In this document: in pieces, positions 55,130-63,441 of the stretch
Position numbering within the stretch: the first letter of the stretch is position 1
Layout: each line of letters begins with the position of its first letter
Notes under the pieces: generated by a model
Databases searched by the model: none
Told to the model about the DNA's origin: nothing
Seen by the model: only the letters and a program-made list of their open reading frames with translations
Translations under genes and position numbers: made by a program
Assembly (NCBI GenBank): GCA_016716435.1
Contig: JADJWI010000008.1
Location: 1,245,501-1,309,500 of the forward strand
Source of the DNA: Acidobacteriota bacterium
GTDB taxonomy: Bacteria > Acidobacteriota > Blastocatellia > Pyrinomonadales > Pyrinomonadaceae
Reading direction: 5' to 3'
Length of the DNA stretch: 64,000 nucleotides

Positions 55130-56781
55130 GACACGAATCATGAAGGCCCGCGGAAGCACTGAGCTTACCTGTAAGAACTGGCTAATCGAAGCTGCCTATC
55201 GGATGATCCAGAACAATCTAGACGCCGAGGTCGCTTTCGACCGGAGAATCTGATCGTTTACGGCGGCCGCGGGGAAGGCGGCTTCAGAAACTGGAAAGCT
55301 TCGACGCCATATTGAAATGCCTGCGTGAATTGAATGAGGACGAGACTCTGCTTGTCCAATCCGGCAAGCCGGTAGGCGTTTTCAAAAGCCACACGGACGC
55401 TCCGCGAGTGCTGCTCGCCAATTCGAACATCGTTCCGCATTGGGCGACGCAGGAGCAGTTTGACCAATACGAAGGCGACGGCCTAATGATGTACGGCCAG
55501 ATGACGGCAGGTTCGTGGATCTACATCGGCACGCAAGGCATCCTCCAAGGCACCTACGAAACCTTCGGCTCGCTCGCACGGCAACACGGTTGGGGAACGC
55601 TCGCCGGCAAACTCGTGCTGACCGCCGGCCTCGGCGAGATGGGCGGGGCTCAGGCTCAGGCAATCACTTTCAATGGTGGTGTGGGTTTGCTGGTCGAAGT
55701 GGACCCGTGGCGCATCGAGCGTCGGCTGCAGCTAAAGCAGGTCGATGTCGCGGCGAAAGACCTTGACAACGCCATCGCCATCGCAAACGAAGGCCGTGGC
55801 GTCCAAAGAAGCGAAGTCCATCGCCTTACTCGGCAACGCCGCTGAGATACATTGGGAACTGCTCGAACGCGGCATCGCGCCGGACGTCGTCACCGACCAA
55901 ACCTCGGCCCACGATGTGCTCTATGGTTACATTCCCGTCGGATACACGGTCGAAGAGGCTACTGAATTCCGAAAGAAGGATCAGGAAGCTTACGAACGCC
56001 GTGCGATGGACTCAATGGCCCGACATGTCGAGGCAATGCTCGAATTCCAGCGTCGAGGTTCGGTCGTTTTCGATTACGGGAACAACCTCCGCCAACGTGC
56101 AAAGGACAACGGCGTCGCGAACGCCGTTCGATTATCGGCTTCGTGCCGGCTTACATCCGCCCGCTCTTTTGCGAGGGTAAAGGCCCGTTTCGCTGGGTCG
56201 CTCTTTCGGGCGATAAGGAAGACATCTACAAGACCGACGAGGCGATAATGAACCTCTTCCCCGAGGACGACCATCTCGCCCGCTGGCTGACGATGGCGCA
56301 GGAGCAGGTCGAATTTCAGGGCCTGCCCGCACGCATCTGCTGGCTCGGTTACGGTGCTCGTGCCAAGGCGGGTTTGAAGCTAAACGAAATGGTCGCGTCC
56401 GGCGAACTGAAAGCTCCGATCGTCATCGGCCGCGATCATCTCGACTGCGGCAGCGTCGCCTCGCCAAACCGCGAGACCGAAGCGATGAAGGACGGCAGCG
56501 ACGCCATCGCCGACTGGGTCTATCTGAACGCGATGATCAACGTCGCGGGCGGTGCGACGTGGGTCTCGCTCCACCACGGCGGCGGCGTCGGCATCGGGTA
56601 TTCTCTCCACGCCGGACAGGTCATCGTCGCCGACGGCACGCCCGAAGCCGCCCGCCGCATCGAACGCGTCCTAACCACCGACCCCGGCATGGGCGTCATC
56701 CGCCACGCTGACGCCCGCTACGAAGAAGCTATAGAATTCGCCGAAAAGAACGAGGTTAAATTGCCGATGCAGTCAAAGTAA
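55130..56781 (+). pseudogene. hutU: Urocanate hydratase, copy 2 (frameshifts in the first two thirds)
   Basis: Full-length apart from frame breaks near 55243, 55275, 55793 and 56125; from about 56143 to the stop it is clean. Diagnostic segments: FKSHTDAPRVLLANSNIVPHW, NGGVGLLVEVD, TDQTSAHDVLYGY, EQVEFQGLPARICWLGYG, IVIGRDHLDCGSVASPNRE and the Gly-rich VSLHHGGGVGIGYS. Ends LPMQSK. If the breaks are sequencing errors, this is the functional hutU. Confidence 0.87.
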
Positions 56782-56840
56782 ACCACGTTTCCCGTTTCCT
56801 TACTCTTTCAAGATCAAACAAGGAGTCAGGTCCCTTTTTA

Positions 56841-57398
56841 ATGAAAAACTTTACAGTCTTAACCCTCACGATATTTTTTGCATTCGCGTTTGCCGCGTCT
56901 GCAGTGGCCCAAGCCCCGGCCGGCGGACGCATCGCCGTTATTGACACCCAAGCTTTCGAAAAAGACGGCACCGGCATCACAAAATATGTGAACGCAATTA
57001 AAACGGTCGAAATAGAGTTTGCACCGGTCAAGCGAGAGCTCGAAACGATCGCCGCCCGCATCCAGACGCTCGACAAAGAAATTAAGGATGCACGCAATAA
57101 TCCCTCGGGCGTCGATCAACAAGCGGCCCAGCGAAAGGTCGATGAATACGAAAAGCTGGTGCGTGATTATCGCTTTAAGGAAGAAGATGCCAAGACCCAC
57201 ATCAACCGCCGCTTCACCCAGGTGACAACTCCTTTGAATCAGGCCATCGGCACCGCGCTCAACGAATACGGAAAACAAAAGGGCTACGCGATAATTCTCG
57301 ATATCTCTCGCGACACCGCCGGCCTCATCGTCGCCATCCCCGACGAAAAGATCGACATCACAAAAGACTTCATCGCCTTCTACAACGCAAAGCCCTAA
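56841..57398 (+). CDS. Skp/OmpH-family periplasmic chaperone
   Basis: 185 residues. Signal peptide (FFAFAFAASAVAQ), then IAVIDTQAFEKDGTGI at the base of the trimer. A long helical hairpin (FAPVKRELETIAARIQTLDKEI) follows and returns through LNEYGKQKGYAIILDISRD. Holds outer-membrane proteins soluble in the periplasm. It lies 60 bp downstream of hutU copy 2. Confidence 0.87.
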   Translation: MKNFTVLTLTIFFAFAFAASAVAQAPAGGRIAVIDTQAFEKDGTGITKYVNAIKTVEIEFAPVKRELETIAARIQTLDKEIKDARNNPSGVDQQAAQRKVDEYEKLVRDYRFKEEDAKTHINRRFTQVTTPLNQAIGTALNEYGKQKGYAIILDISRDTAGLIVAIPDEKIDITKDFIAFYNAKP

Positions 57399-57829
57399 CA
57401 GGCGGAACACGGAATTCCAATGCAGAAACCCGACCTGTAGGGAGGGTGTGCTCTCCCGAATTCGGAATGATGAAGTGGAATCGCGCACCGTGTCCGAGGC
57501 CCGACCGTAAGGAAGGGCTCCAATGCCGAAGCCCGCGCGTCAGCAAGGGCGTTTCATCCAATGCGGGATTCCAAGGCGGAAACCCGACCTGTAGGGAGGG
57601 TGTGCTCACCTAAATGCGAAATGAAGGATCCGGAATCTGAGATCCGGAATTTTTCCGACCGTGTCTTCTGTGCTCCGCGTTCTGTGCCTTCCGTGGTCCG
57701 TTCGATTCCGCTTCACCGCCCGTTTTTTTTACAGTTGACACCCTTCCTACCGGTCGGGTTTCGGCCTGTGTGAGGCCACCCATTCTGGGGTTCGACTACC
57801 CCTCTTGACACAAATGCTAGAATCGCTCC
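57399..57829. repeat. REP-like repeat cluster in a 430-bp intergenic region
   Basis: Two 28-bp copies of AAACCCGACCTGTAGGGAGG-type sequence (57426-57453 and 57580-57607). Related units CCCGACCGTAAGGAAGGG (about 57499) and CCCGCGCGTCAGCAAGGG (about 57531), and an inverted copy CCCTTCCTACCGGTCGGG (about 57740), complete the set. Each can fold as CCC..GGG. A polypyrimidine element (TCTTCTGTGCTCCGCGTTC) lies at about 57663-57705. No gene seen. Confidence 0.75.
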
Positions 57830-58510
57830 GTGAGGCAGGTAATCAAACAATGGAAGTTGTGTCTCCGGCATCCGGCGTTGGCGGTGGTAGCGAGTTGTTT
57901 GTTCGCGACCGGCTGTGGGAATGGCATCGAAATGACAGAAACTTCCGAGTTTCGAACTGCACGCCCGTCGAATACTCCTGTGCAACTCAAGGCAACAAAG
58001 GAGAACGGAGGCAAGCGGTGTGAGGCAAAGCGATATGATCACGGCAACCTTCCTGAGGAGAACACGCCGGAGTATAAACGTTGCCTAAATTTGCAAAAAC
58101 AATTGGGCGAAGCCGTTCGGTCCGGGGATAACTCGGATCTTGCGATATTGCTTGAAGCAGGAGCCAACGTAAACGGAGCCTACTACAATGAATATGTTCC
58201 ATTGGGTGTGGCGGTCATGGCGGGTCGCGCTGAAGCCGTAAGATTTCTGATTGAGAACGGGGCCGAAGTGAATCCGAAGTATAAATGGGATGCAACGCCT
58301 TTGCATCAAGCTGCTATTTACAATTTCGTCGACATCGCGAGAATCCTGATCGAGAATGGAGCAAACGTCTGTGCGAGGATGATCGACGACGTTGCGGGTA
58401 GGGGAAGCGAAGAACTCGTCCTTGTAACTCCCCTCGAAGTCGCGAACGCGATGGGTCACCGAGAAATGACCAAGCTCCTGCATGAAGCAGGCTCGAGCGG
58501 ATGTCCCTAA
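57830..58510 (+). CDS. Ankyrin-repeat lipoprotein
   Basis: 226 residues from a GTG start. The N-terminal signal ends at a lipobox-like LFATGC. Ankyrin repeats occupy about residues 90-220 (LAILLEAGANVNGAYYNEYVPLGVAV, AVRFLIENGAEVNPK, TPLHQAAIYNFVDIARILIENGANV). Probably an envelope protein-binding module. It heads a short run of lipoprotein genes on the plus strand. Confidence 0.8.
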   Translation: MRQVIKQWKLCLRHPALAVVASCLFATGCGNGIEMTETSEFRTARPSNTPVQLKATKENGGKRCEAKRYDHGNLPEENTPEYKRCLNLQKQLGEAVRSGDNSDLAILLEAGANVNGAYYNEYVPLGVAVMAGRAEAVRFLIENGAEVNPKYKWDATPLHQAAIYNFVDIARILIENGANVCARMIDDVAGRGSEELVLVTPLEVANAMGHREMTKLLHEAGSSGCP

Positions 58511-58577
58511 AGTCGCTTTGCCCCACCGACGCGCCCTTTACGCTACTACTAAAGTCGCAATGCTACGAGGACGGTGA

Positions 58578-59051
58578 ATGATTTCGCGAAAGCTTCTATT
58601 CGTCTATCTGTTTCTTATCTGCGGTTGTTCTCTTTCCGGGCATCCGTCGGATAATGAACTGATGCAGCGGTTTTCGATGCACAAAGCTGACTTTGTTCGT
58701 CTTTCTGTAATGCTTGAGGAAGACAATGACATCGTTAGAATGACCAACGGTGAAATATTCTTTTCAGGCGAATCAAGACAAATCCCCAGTGAGAGGCGAT
58801 CTGAATATCGAAGTTTGATCGAGAAACTTGAACTCGATACTGGAATTCATCGTGACAACGTTAAATCAGTTCGCCTGATCGCCTCATCGAAAGGGTTCTC
58901 GACAGCTACCTCGGAGAAAAGTTTTCTACATTCGACCGAGGATGTCGGGCCTTTAGCAGACTCTCTGGATAACCTAGGGTCGAAAGGCAAGCAGCCGTCT
59001 GTTTACAAGAAACTTGACGATCATTGGTACATCGTTTTCGAAAGTTGGTAA
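58578..59051 (+). CDS. Putative lipoprotein, function unknown
   Basis: 157 residues. Lipobox FLICGCS at residues 12-18. The mature part is alpha/beta and acidic (MLEEDNDIVRMTNGEIFF), ending DDHWYIVFESW. Not a recognised family. Size and tandem setting with other small lipoproteins are reminiscent of immunity-type proteins, but no toxin gene is present. Confidence 0.7.
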   Translation: MISRKLLFVYLFLICGCSLSGHPSDNELMQRFSMHKADFVRLSVMLEEDNDIVRMTNGEIFFSGESRQIPSERRSEYRSLIEKLELDTGIHRDNVKSVRLIASSKGFSTATSEKSFLHSTEDVGPLADSLDNLGSKGKQPSVYKKLDDHWYIVFESW

Positions 59052-59190
59052 ATTTCCAAGGTCATTTCCCAAAAACGAAAAGACCGCCTTCGTCGTTGCA
59101 AGTACCATCAGGCCTTCGATTCGGGCAAAGGTGTTTTGGATGCGTGTGGTGCGGGCCTGTGGGATATACAGCATCGATTGGGGGATCAAT

Positions 59191-59784
59191 ATGCTTGTTC
59201 GGTTTCTTGGGGTTTTAGGTCTATCGATATTGCTTCTGAGTTGTTCGAATGAGCGGCAAATAAATGCTTCGGAAGTGCTTCGTAACGATTCGTTGAATCA
59301 AGAAACTCGGCCGGAAGTAGAGAACAAGACCGATTCGCCAGTAACGGCGTTTGGCGTTTTTTCCAATATTGACGGAAACGGGGTACATGAATCGGGGTAT
59401 GCGGTCGAGCTTTGGAGTTACGAAGGAGATCTTGTCGGTTTTCTTATAGGGTCGGCCGGCACAAGGCTTGTCGGTGATCCGCCAACCGGGATACTAAGGG
59501 ATGTAATGTATAACTCCGATACCGGACTCATCTCGTTTCGGGCAAGGATCGGGGATGTTGATCATGAATTTGACGGGAACCTTGCAGAGAAGAGACTCAG
59601 CGGAAGGCTTTTCGACATGAGCGGACGCCTTCAAAGCCAACGATGCGATGAAGCCGTGAAAATCGTCCTGCCAAGATCGCAGAAACAAACCGATGAACTG
59701 GAAGAATATCCATCGTACGAGAAATGGAAAGAGGATATGAACGAAATTCTCAAATTTCGCGGCTTCAAGGAGACTGCTGAATAA
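59191..59784 (+). CDS. Putative lipoprotein, function unknown
   Basis: 197 residues from ATG 59191, which has a GGGG Shine-Dalgarno and starts a lipoprotein signal (GLSILLLSCS); the open frame upstream to 59014 has no signal features. A beta-rich domain (GVFSNIDGNGVHESGYAVELW, LISFRARIGDVDHEFDGNL) is followed by a charged C-terminus (EEYPSYEKWKEDMNEIL). Family not recognised. Confidence 0.7.
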   Translation: MLVRFLGVLGLSILLLSCSNERQINASEVLRNDSLNQETRPEVENKTDSPVTAFGVFSNIDGNGVHESGYAVELWSYEGDLVGFLIGSAGTRLVGDPPTGILRDVMYNSDTGLISFRARIGDVDHEFDGNLAEKRLSGRLFDMSGRLQSQRCDEAVKIVLPRSQKQTDELEEYPSYEKWKEDMNEILKFRGFKETAE

Positions 59785-59878
59785 GGCTGAGAACTTCGAG
59801 TTTCGGTTTCTTCTTTTTCTTTTTTCGTGGTTAAAAACTCCCCGTATGACTTAGAGTACTGATTTCCGGATTCACAAA

Positions 59879-60061
59879 ATGAAATTGAGATTAATACTCT
59901 ACCGCTTGCTGTTCTTCGGCTTGCCATATTTTGCGTTCGGTGCGGGCTACTTTTGGAATACACGTTTGTTCGCCATGGACCCGTTTGAGGCTATCGTCGT
60001 CTCGGCGATAATCGCGATTGGTCTCTCGAATCTGCAAACCTACTCTGCATTGAAGAACTAG
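59879..60061 (+). CDS. Small membrane protein
   Basis: 60 residues with two hydrophobic helices (LILYRLLFFGLPYFAFGAGYF and AIVVSAIIAIGL). No recognisable family; supported only by composition and position. Confidence 0.5.
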   Translation: MKLRLILYRLLFFGLPYFAFGAGYFWNTRLFAMDPFEAIVVSAIIAIGLSNLQTYSALKN

Positions 60062-60509
60062 GCCAAAATTGCGAGCCTGCGAAACCAGCTGCTAACACCG
60101 GCGCTCATAACTCCGCCATCCATTTCATCCAGATCATCCATATCTTCCATATCGCAAGAATCGTGATTCCCATTCGGTTTGAGAGCAAAGAAAATGGATA
60201 GCAGAGGGGAGGACCGTTGACATCTGTCGGTCGTCAATCGCCAGCCGTCGGAAAATGGGAATGACCAACGCCTCCTCAATTACCAATTAAAAATTAGCCA
60301 ATTAACAATTAACAATGGAGAAAAATGCGGAGATCGGACGAACACATGGACCTGAGACGCAATGTGTCAACTTTTTTAGGACGACACACCCGGACTCAAA
60401 ACTCCAAGGCGTTTCAGGCGTTTCAGATGTTTCAGGTGGTTCATTTCTTTCATTCGTTTCAACCGTTTCAGAAACGCGCGGTCTGCTTTTAGAAATGAAA
60501 CACCGGGGA
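60062..60509. repeat. Repeat-rich intergenic region
   Basis: Three simple-repeat patches. CATCCATTTCATCCAGATCATCCATATC-type repeats lie at about 60118-60155, an AATTAACAATTAAC-type patch at 60280-60315, and six or more GTTTCAG-like hexamers at about 60400-60475. No gene is credible, although the first patch yields an acidic repeat ORF on the minus strand. Confidence 0.6.
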
Positions 60510-61529
60510 TCACGGATTCTCATTTATGAACTTCTCAAATTTAACTTTATCAGGATGATCGGGGACCTTCGCGAGAAACTTTTTGTATTCGGCGGCGGCG
60601 AGGGCCGGGGCCTTCGCGAGTTGATAGAGGTGGGCGAGTTGAAGATGGAGTTCGGCCATCCCGACGGGGTCGAGCTCGATGGCTTTATTCAACGCCTCGG
60701 CGCCGAGCGTTCCCTGCTTTGCAAGAAGATAGGCCTCTCCGAGCAGTTGATAGACGCGGGCATTCTCGGGCTCAAGCGTTGCCGCATGTTTGAAGATCTC
60801 GATAGCCGCGGGATGTTGCTTTTGGGCCGTGCGGATCCGGCCGGCGGTCACCCAGGCCGGAGCATATTCGACCTTGAGCTCAAGCGATCGCCGGACCGCG
60901 GCATCCGCCTCGGCGAGCATCTTCCGCTCAAGCAAAACACCCGCGAGCAATCCCCAACCGACGAAGTCCTTGGCGTCCTCAGCGACAACGGCCTGCAATG
61001 CCTTTGTCGCAGTCGCAAGGTCCTTCGCCGCCTCGGCGTCGGCCGCCTGCTTGTACAACCCGACAGTTCGCTCGGTTCGCGGATAGTAATACTTCGAGGA
61101 AACAACGCCGGTCCGCTCGGCAGTAGTACTCTCACCGAGCGACACCTCAAAGTCTTCACGAACTTGCGGCGGACCAAAGGAAGCAACCTGCCGACGGGCA
61201 ACCTCAACACCGTCAACATCCACAAGCAATGTCCCATCGCTGCGATTCGTAAGCCTGAAGCAATAGTTCCCAGTTCGTCCAAGTGTGATCCGCTCGGGCG
61301 ACTGGCTCCGGTTCGAGTACGTCACGGCGATCCTCGGCAGCTTGCCGCCGCTGGGAGCGTTGATGACCCGAACACGGCCGTAAACATAAGGAGCGGTAAG
61401 CCGTGGAGCATCAAGCGTGGCCATGAATCCAAACTCACCGCAGATATCATCCACCTGCCCGAACGACGCCGCAGCCGCAGCGAGAATGAAACCCACGGAA
61501 ATACAAGCCCCGCGGGCGACGCCGATCAT
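60510..61529 (-). CDS. Secreted TPR protein
   Basis: 339 residues from ATG 61529 (signal-like ISVGFILAAAAASFG); upstream in-frame ATGs at 61556, 61565 and 61634 are possible. An N-terminal beta domain of about 120 residues (VYGRVRVINAPSGGKLPRIAV, NYCFRLTNRSDG) resembles a carboxypeptidase-regulatory/MG domain. At least five TPR units follow (VGWGLLAGVLLERKMLAEAD, VYQLLGEAYLLAKQGTLG). Likely an envelope scaffold. Confidence 0.82.
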   Translation of the reverse strand: MIGVARGACISVGFILAAAAASFGQVDDICGEFGFMATLDAPRLTAPYVYGRVRVINAPSGGKLPRIAVTYSNRSQSPERITLGRTGNYCFRLTNRSDGTLLVDVDGVEVARRQVASFGPPQVREDFEVSLGESTTAERTGVVSSKYYYPRTERTVGLYKQAADAEAAKDLATATKALQAVVAEDAKDFVGWGLLAGVLLERKMLAEADAAVRRSLELKVEYAPAWVTAGRIRTAQKQHPAAIEIFKHAATLEPENARVYQLLGEAYLLAKQGTLGAEALNKAIELDPVGMAELHLQLAHLYQLAKAPALAAAEYKKFLAKVPDHPDKVKFEKFINENP

Positions 61530-61634
61530 CTTTTCTACTATCACTTCAATGGCCATTTCGGGCATTATACATCCGTTACCGTCGCCGCAAAACGGAAATT
61601 CCCATTGCGGCCCGATCAAGGAGCACCAACGCAT

Positions 61635-61835
61635 ATGAACGAGAACATTTCAGTGGTCTTTAACGGCTTTCTAAATCTTCCGAACCTCGAGAAACTCGAG
61701 CTTGTGAACGCGATCAACGAGTATTTCGATTCGAACGACCGCGAGGCGATCCGCACAGCGGCAGACGAACGTTATGCCGCCATCGACCGCACATCGACGG
61801 AATTTCGGTGCAAATGCTGCGGCTCGGGGAGTTGA
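61635..61835 (+). CDS. Small cysteine-tailed protein upstream of hutG
   Basis: 66 residues. A helical acidic body (NLPNLEKLELVNAINEYFDS) ends in CKCCGSGS, a possible metal-binding tail. AAGGAG lies about 13 bases upstream. It is 35 bp from the hutG-like gene in the same direction. Function unknown. Confidence 0.6.
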   Translation: MNENISVVFNGFLNLPNLEKLELVNAINEYFDSNDREAIRTAADERYAAIDRTSTEFRCKCCGSGS

Positions 61836-61870
61836 CACCTCCGGCGTTTCAGAAAATACTTGGAGGCACA

Positions 61871-62827
61871 ATGGCTGACATTTTCAGATTGACCGAGCGT
61901 CCCGACCCGGACGTTTTCTATTCACGCGGCGACCGCAACGACCCCCGGCTTGGCGATGCGGCCAGCCGCGAAGAAAAGGACTTTGACCAGGCCGATATCG
62001 TCATTCTAGGCTGCCCGCAGGACGAAGGCGTCCGGCGAAGCGGCGGCCGCGAAGGCTCAGCTCGTGCCCCCGAGGCGATCAGGCGAGAGTTCTACAAGCT
62101 GACGACCTTCAACATCAACGCTCGCGTCTTCGACCTAGGCGACGTGCGGATCGGCGACACGCTAGAGGAAACCCATGCGACCCATTGCGAAGTCGTGAAA
62201 ACCGTTCTTGAAGCAAACAAGCGGATCATAGTTCTCGGCGGCGGCGGTGACATTTCCTATCCGGACGGTACAGCGATGGCCGAGGCGTTTGGAGCGGAGA
62301 ACTGGATCGCGGTCAACGTAGATTCGCACATCGACGTGCGGGCGGACGAGCAGCGAAACAGCGGCACGCAGTTCAGGCAGCTTCTTGATGAGCGGCACCT
62401 TGACCCGAACTACTTTTACCAGGTCGGCTTCCAGACCCACTTCTGCTCGCCGGTCTATTACGACTACATTCGAAAGCTCGGCGTGCACCGGATAAGCCTT
62501 GAGTTGTTGAGATCGCGGGCCGGTGCAGATACTGAGATCAAGGAGCAGATTCGGCTCAACTTCATTAACCACAGCTCCAGCCTCTCGGCCTTTTTTGGCT
62601 TTGATCTTTCTGCGGTCCGAGCGGCCGACGCGCCCGGAGCTTCGTCGCCATCGCCGCTTGGGTTGCGGGCCGGTGAGTTCATTCAGCTCGTCAAGTACGC
62701 CGCGTCGCTTGCAAACACAAAGCTGATCGAGTTTACGGAGGTCAACCCAAACTTTGACCACGACGACCGGACCACAAAACTGGTCGCGATCGGTATGCAC
62801 CGATTCTGTTCCGGAATTTCGCTATAG
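61871..62827 (+). CDS. hutG: Formimidoylglutamase-like arginase-family hydrolase
   Basis: 318 residues from ATG 61871 (GGAGG at six bases). In the Hut pathway this enzyme releases formamide and glutamate from formimino-glutamate. Arginase-fold motifs are visible: DSHIDVR (151-157) with intact D151, H153 and D155, and FDLSAVRAADAPG. Two ligand positions are changed: GGGG-D at 123-127 has Gly126 where GGxH supplies His, and Ser247 replaces the second Asp of DxD. Activity may rely on fewer metals or another substrate. hutI and hutH elsewhere support the pathway assignment. Confidence 0.82.
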   Translation: MADIFRLTERPDPDVFYSRGDRNDPRLGDAASREEKDFDQADIVILGCPQDEGVRRSGGREGSARAPEAIRREFYKLTTFNINARVFDLGDVRIGDTLEETHATHCEVVKTVLEANKRIIVLGGGGDISYPDGTAMAEAFGAENWIAVNVDSHIDVRADEQRNSGTQFRQLLDERHLDPNYFYQVGFQTHFCSPVYYDYIRKLGVHRISLELLRSRAGADTEIKEQIRLNFINHSSSLSAFFGFDLSAVRAADAPGASSPSPLGLRAGEFIQLVKYAASLANTKLIEFTEVNPNFDHDDRTTKLVAIGMHRFCSGISL

Positions 62828-62829
62828 AT

Positions 62830-63159
62830 ATGGAAACGTCGGTTTTATATGAGGTCACAGTAACGGTCGAGAGTTCGCTCGCCGAGGCCTTTGCTCAGTA
62901 CATGACAGGGCGGCACATCCCAGAGGTCATCGCTACCGGATGTTTTCTCCATGCAAGTTTTGTTACAGACAGAGCCGGGACATTTCGGACGACATACCAC
63001 GCCGCTGACCGCTCGGACCTCGATCGCTATCTCAATGAATTTGCAGAGGGCTTACGCGATGATTTTGCGGCTCACTTCCCTGATGGCGTGGCTGTAAAGC
63101 GGCAAGAGTGGCAGAGCGTTGCGGAGTTCGGCGGCACAGGTGTCGACAAAACTCGTTAG
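62830..63159 (+). CDS. DUF4286-family protein
   Basis: 109 residues, ferredoxin-like fold family of unknown function (VLYEVTVTVESSLAEAFAQYM, IPEVIATGCFLHASF, LNEFAEGLRDDF). It starts three bases after the hutG-like stop, so probably co-transcribed. Confidence 0.82.
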   Translation: METSVLYEVTVTVESSLAEAFAQYMTGRHIPEVIATGCFLHASFVTDRAGTFRTTYHAADRSDLDRYLNEFAEGLRDDFAAHFPDGVAVKRQEWQSVAEFGGTGVDKTR

Positions 63160-63254
63160 ATCTTTGACATTTCAAGCATACAAAGTGCTCAACTCCTTGA
63201 CAGAAAAACATCGGTTTGGCATTCTTTACGTTCGCTTTCGTTTAGGCGAAGTGT
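63160..63254. other. Short spacer before tRNA-Val
   Basis: No gene seen. It presumably carries the tRNA promoter; TTGACA at about 63196 is a possible -35 box, with no matching -10 identified with confidence. Confidence 0.3.
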
Positions 63255-63329
<75 letters not shown>

Positions 63330-63441
63330 TTTTTATTTTGGTTCCGGCGAATCTCTTCCTAACCTCGATCCAGCTGCTAATTCATCTTTTTGAACTTACC
63401 GCGATACAAAAGCGTACTATTGGTATTCGGAGGTTTGAAAA

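Noticed and set aside
45788..56781. Insertion sequence or composite transposon flanking the duplicated block
   Set aside because: No transposase, terminal inverted repeats or target-site duplication could be seen.
57426..57607. CRISPR array
   Set aside because: Only two near-identical copies 154 bp apart, with related palindromic units between; no regular spacing and no cas genes.
60315..61634. 5' part of a 506-codon plus-strand ORF
   Set aside because: Antisense to the TPR gene and running through simple repeats; only its last 66 codons (from 61635) look like a separate gene.
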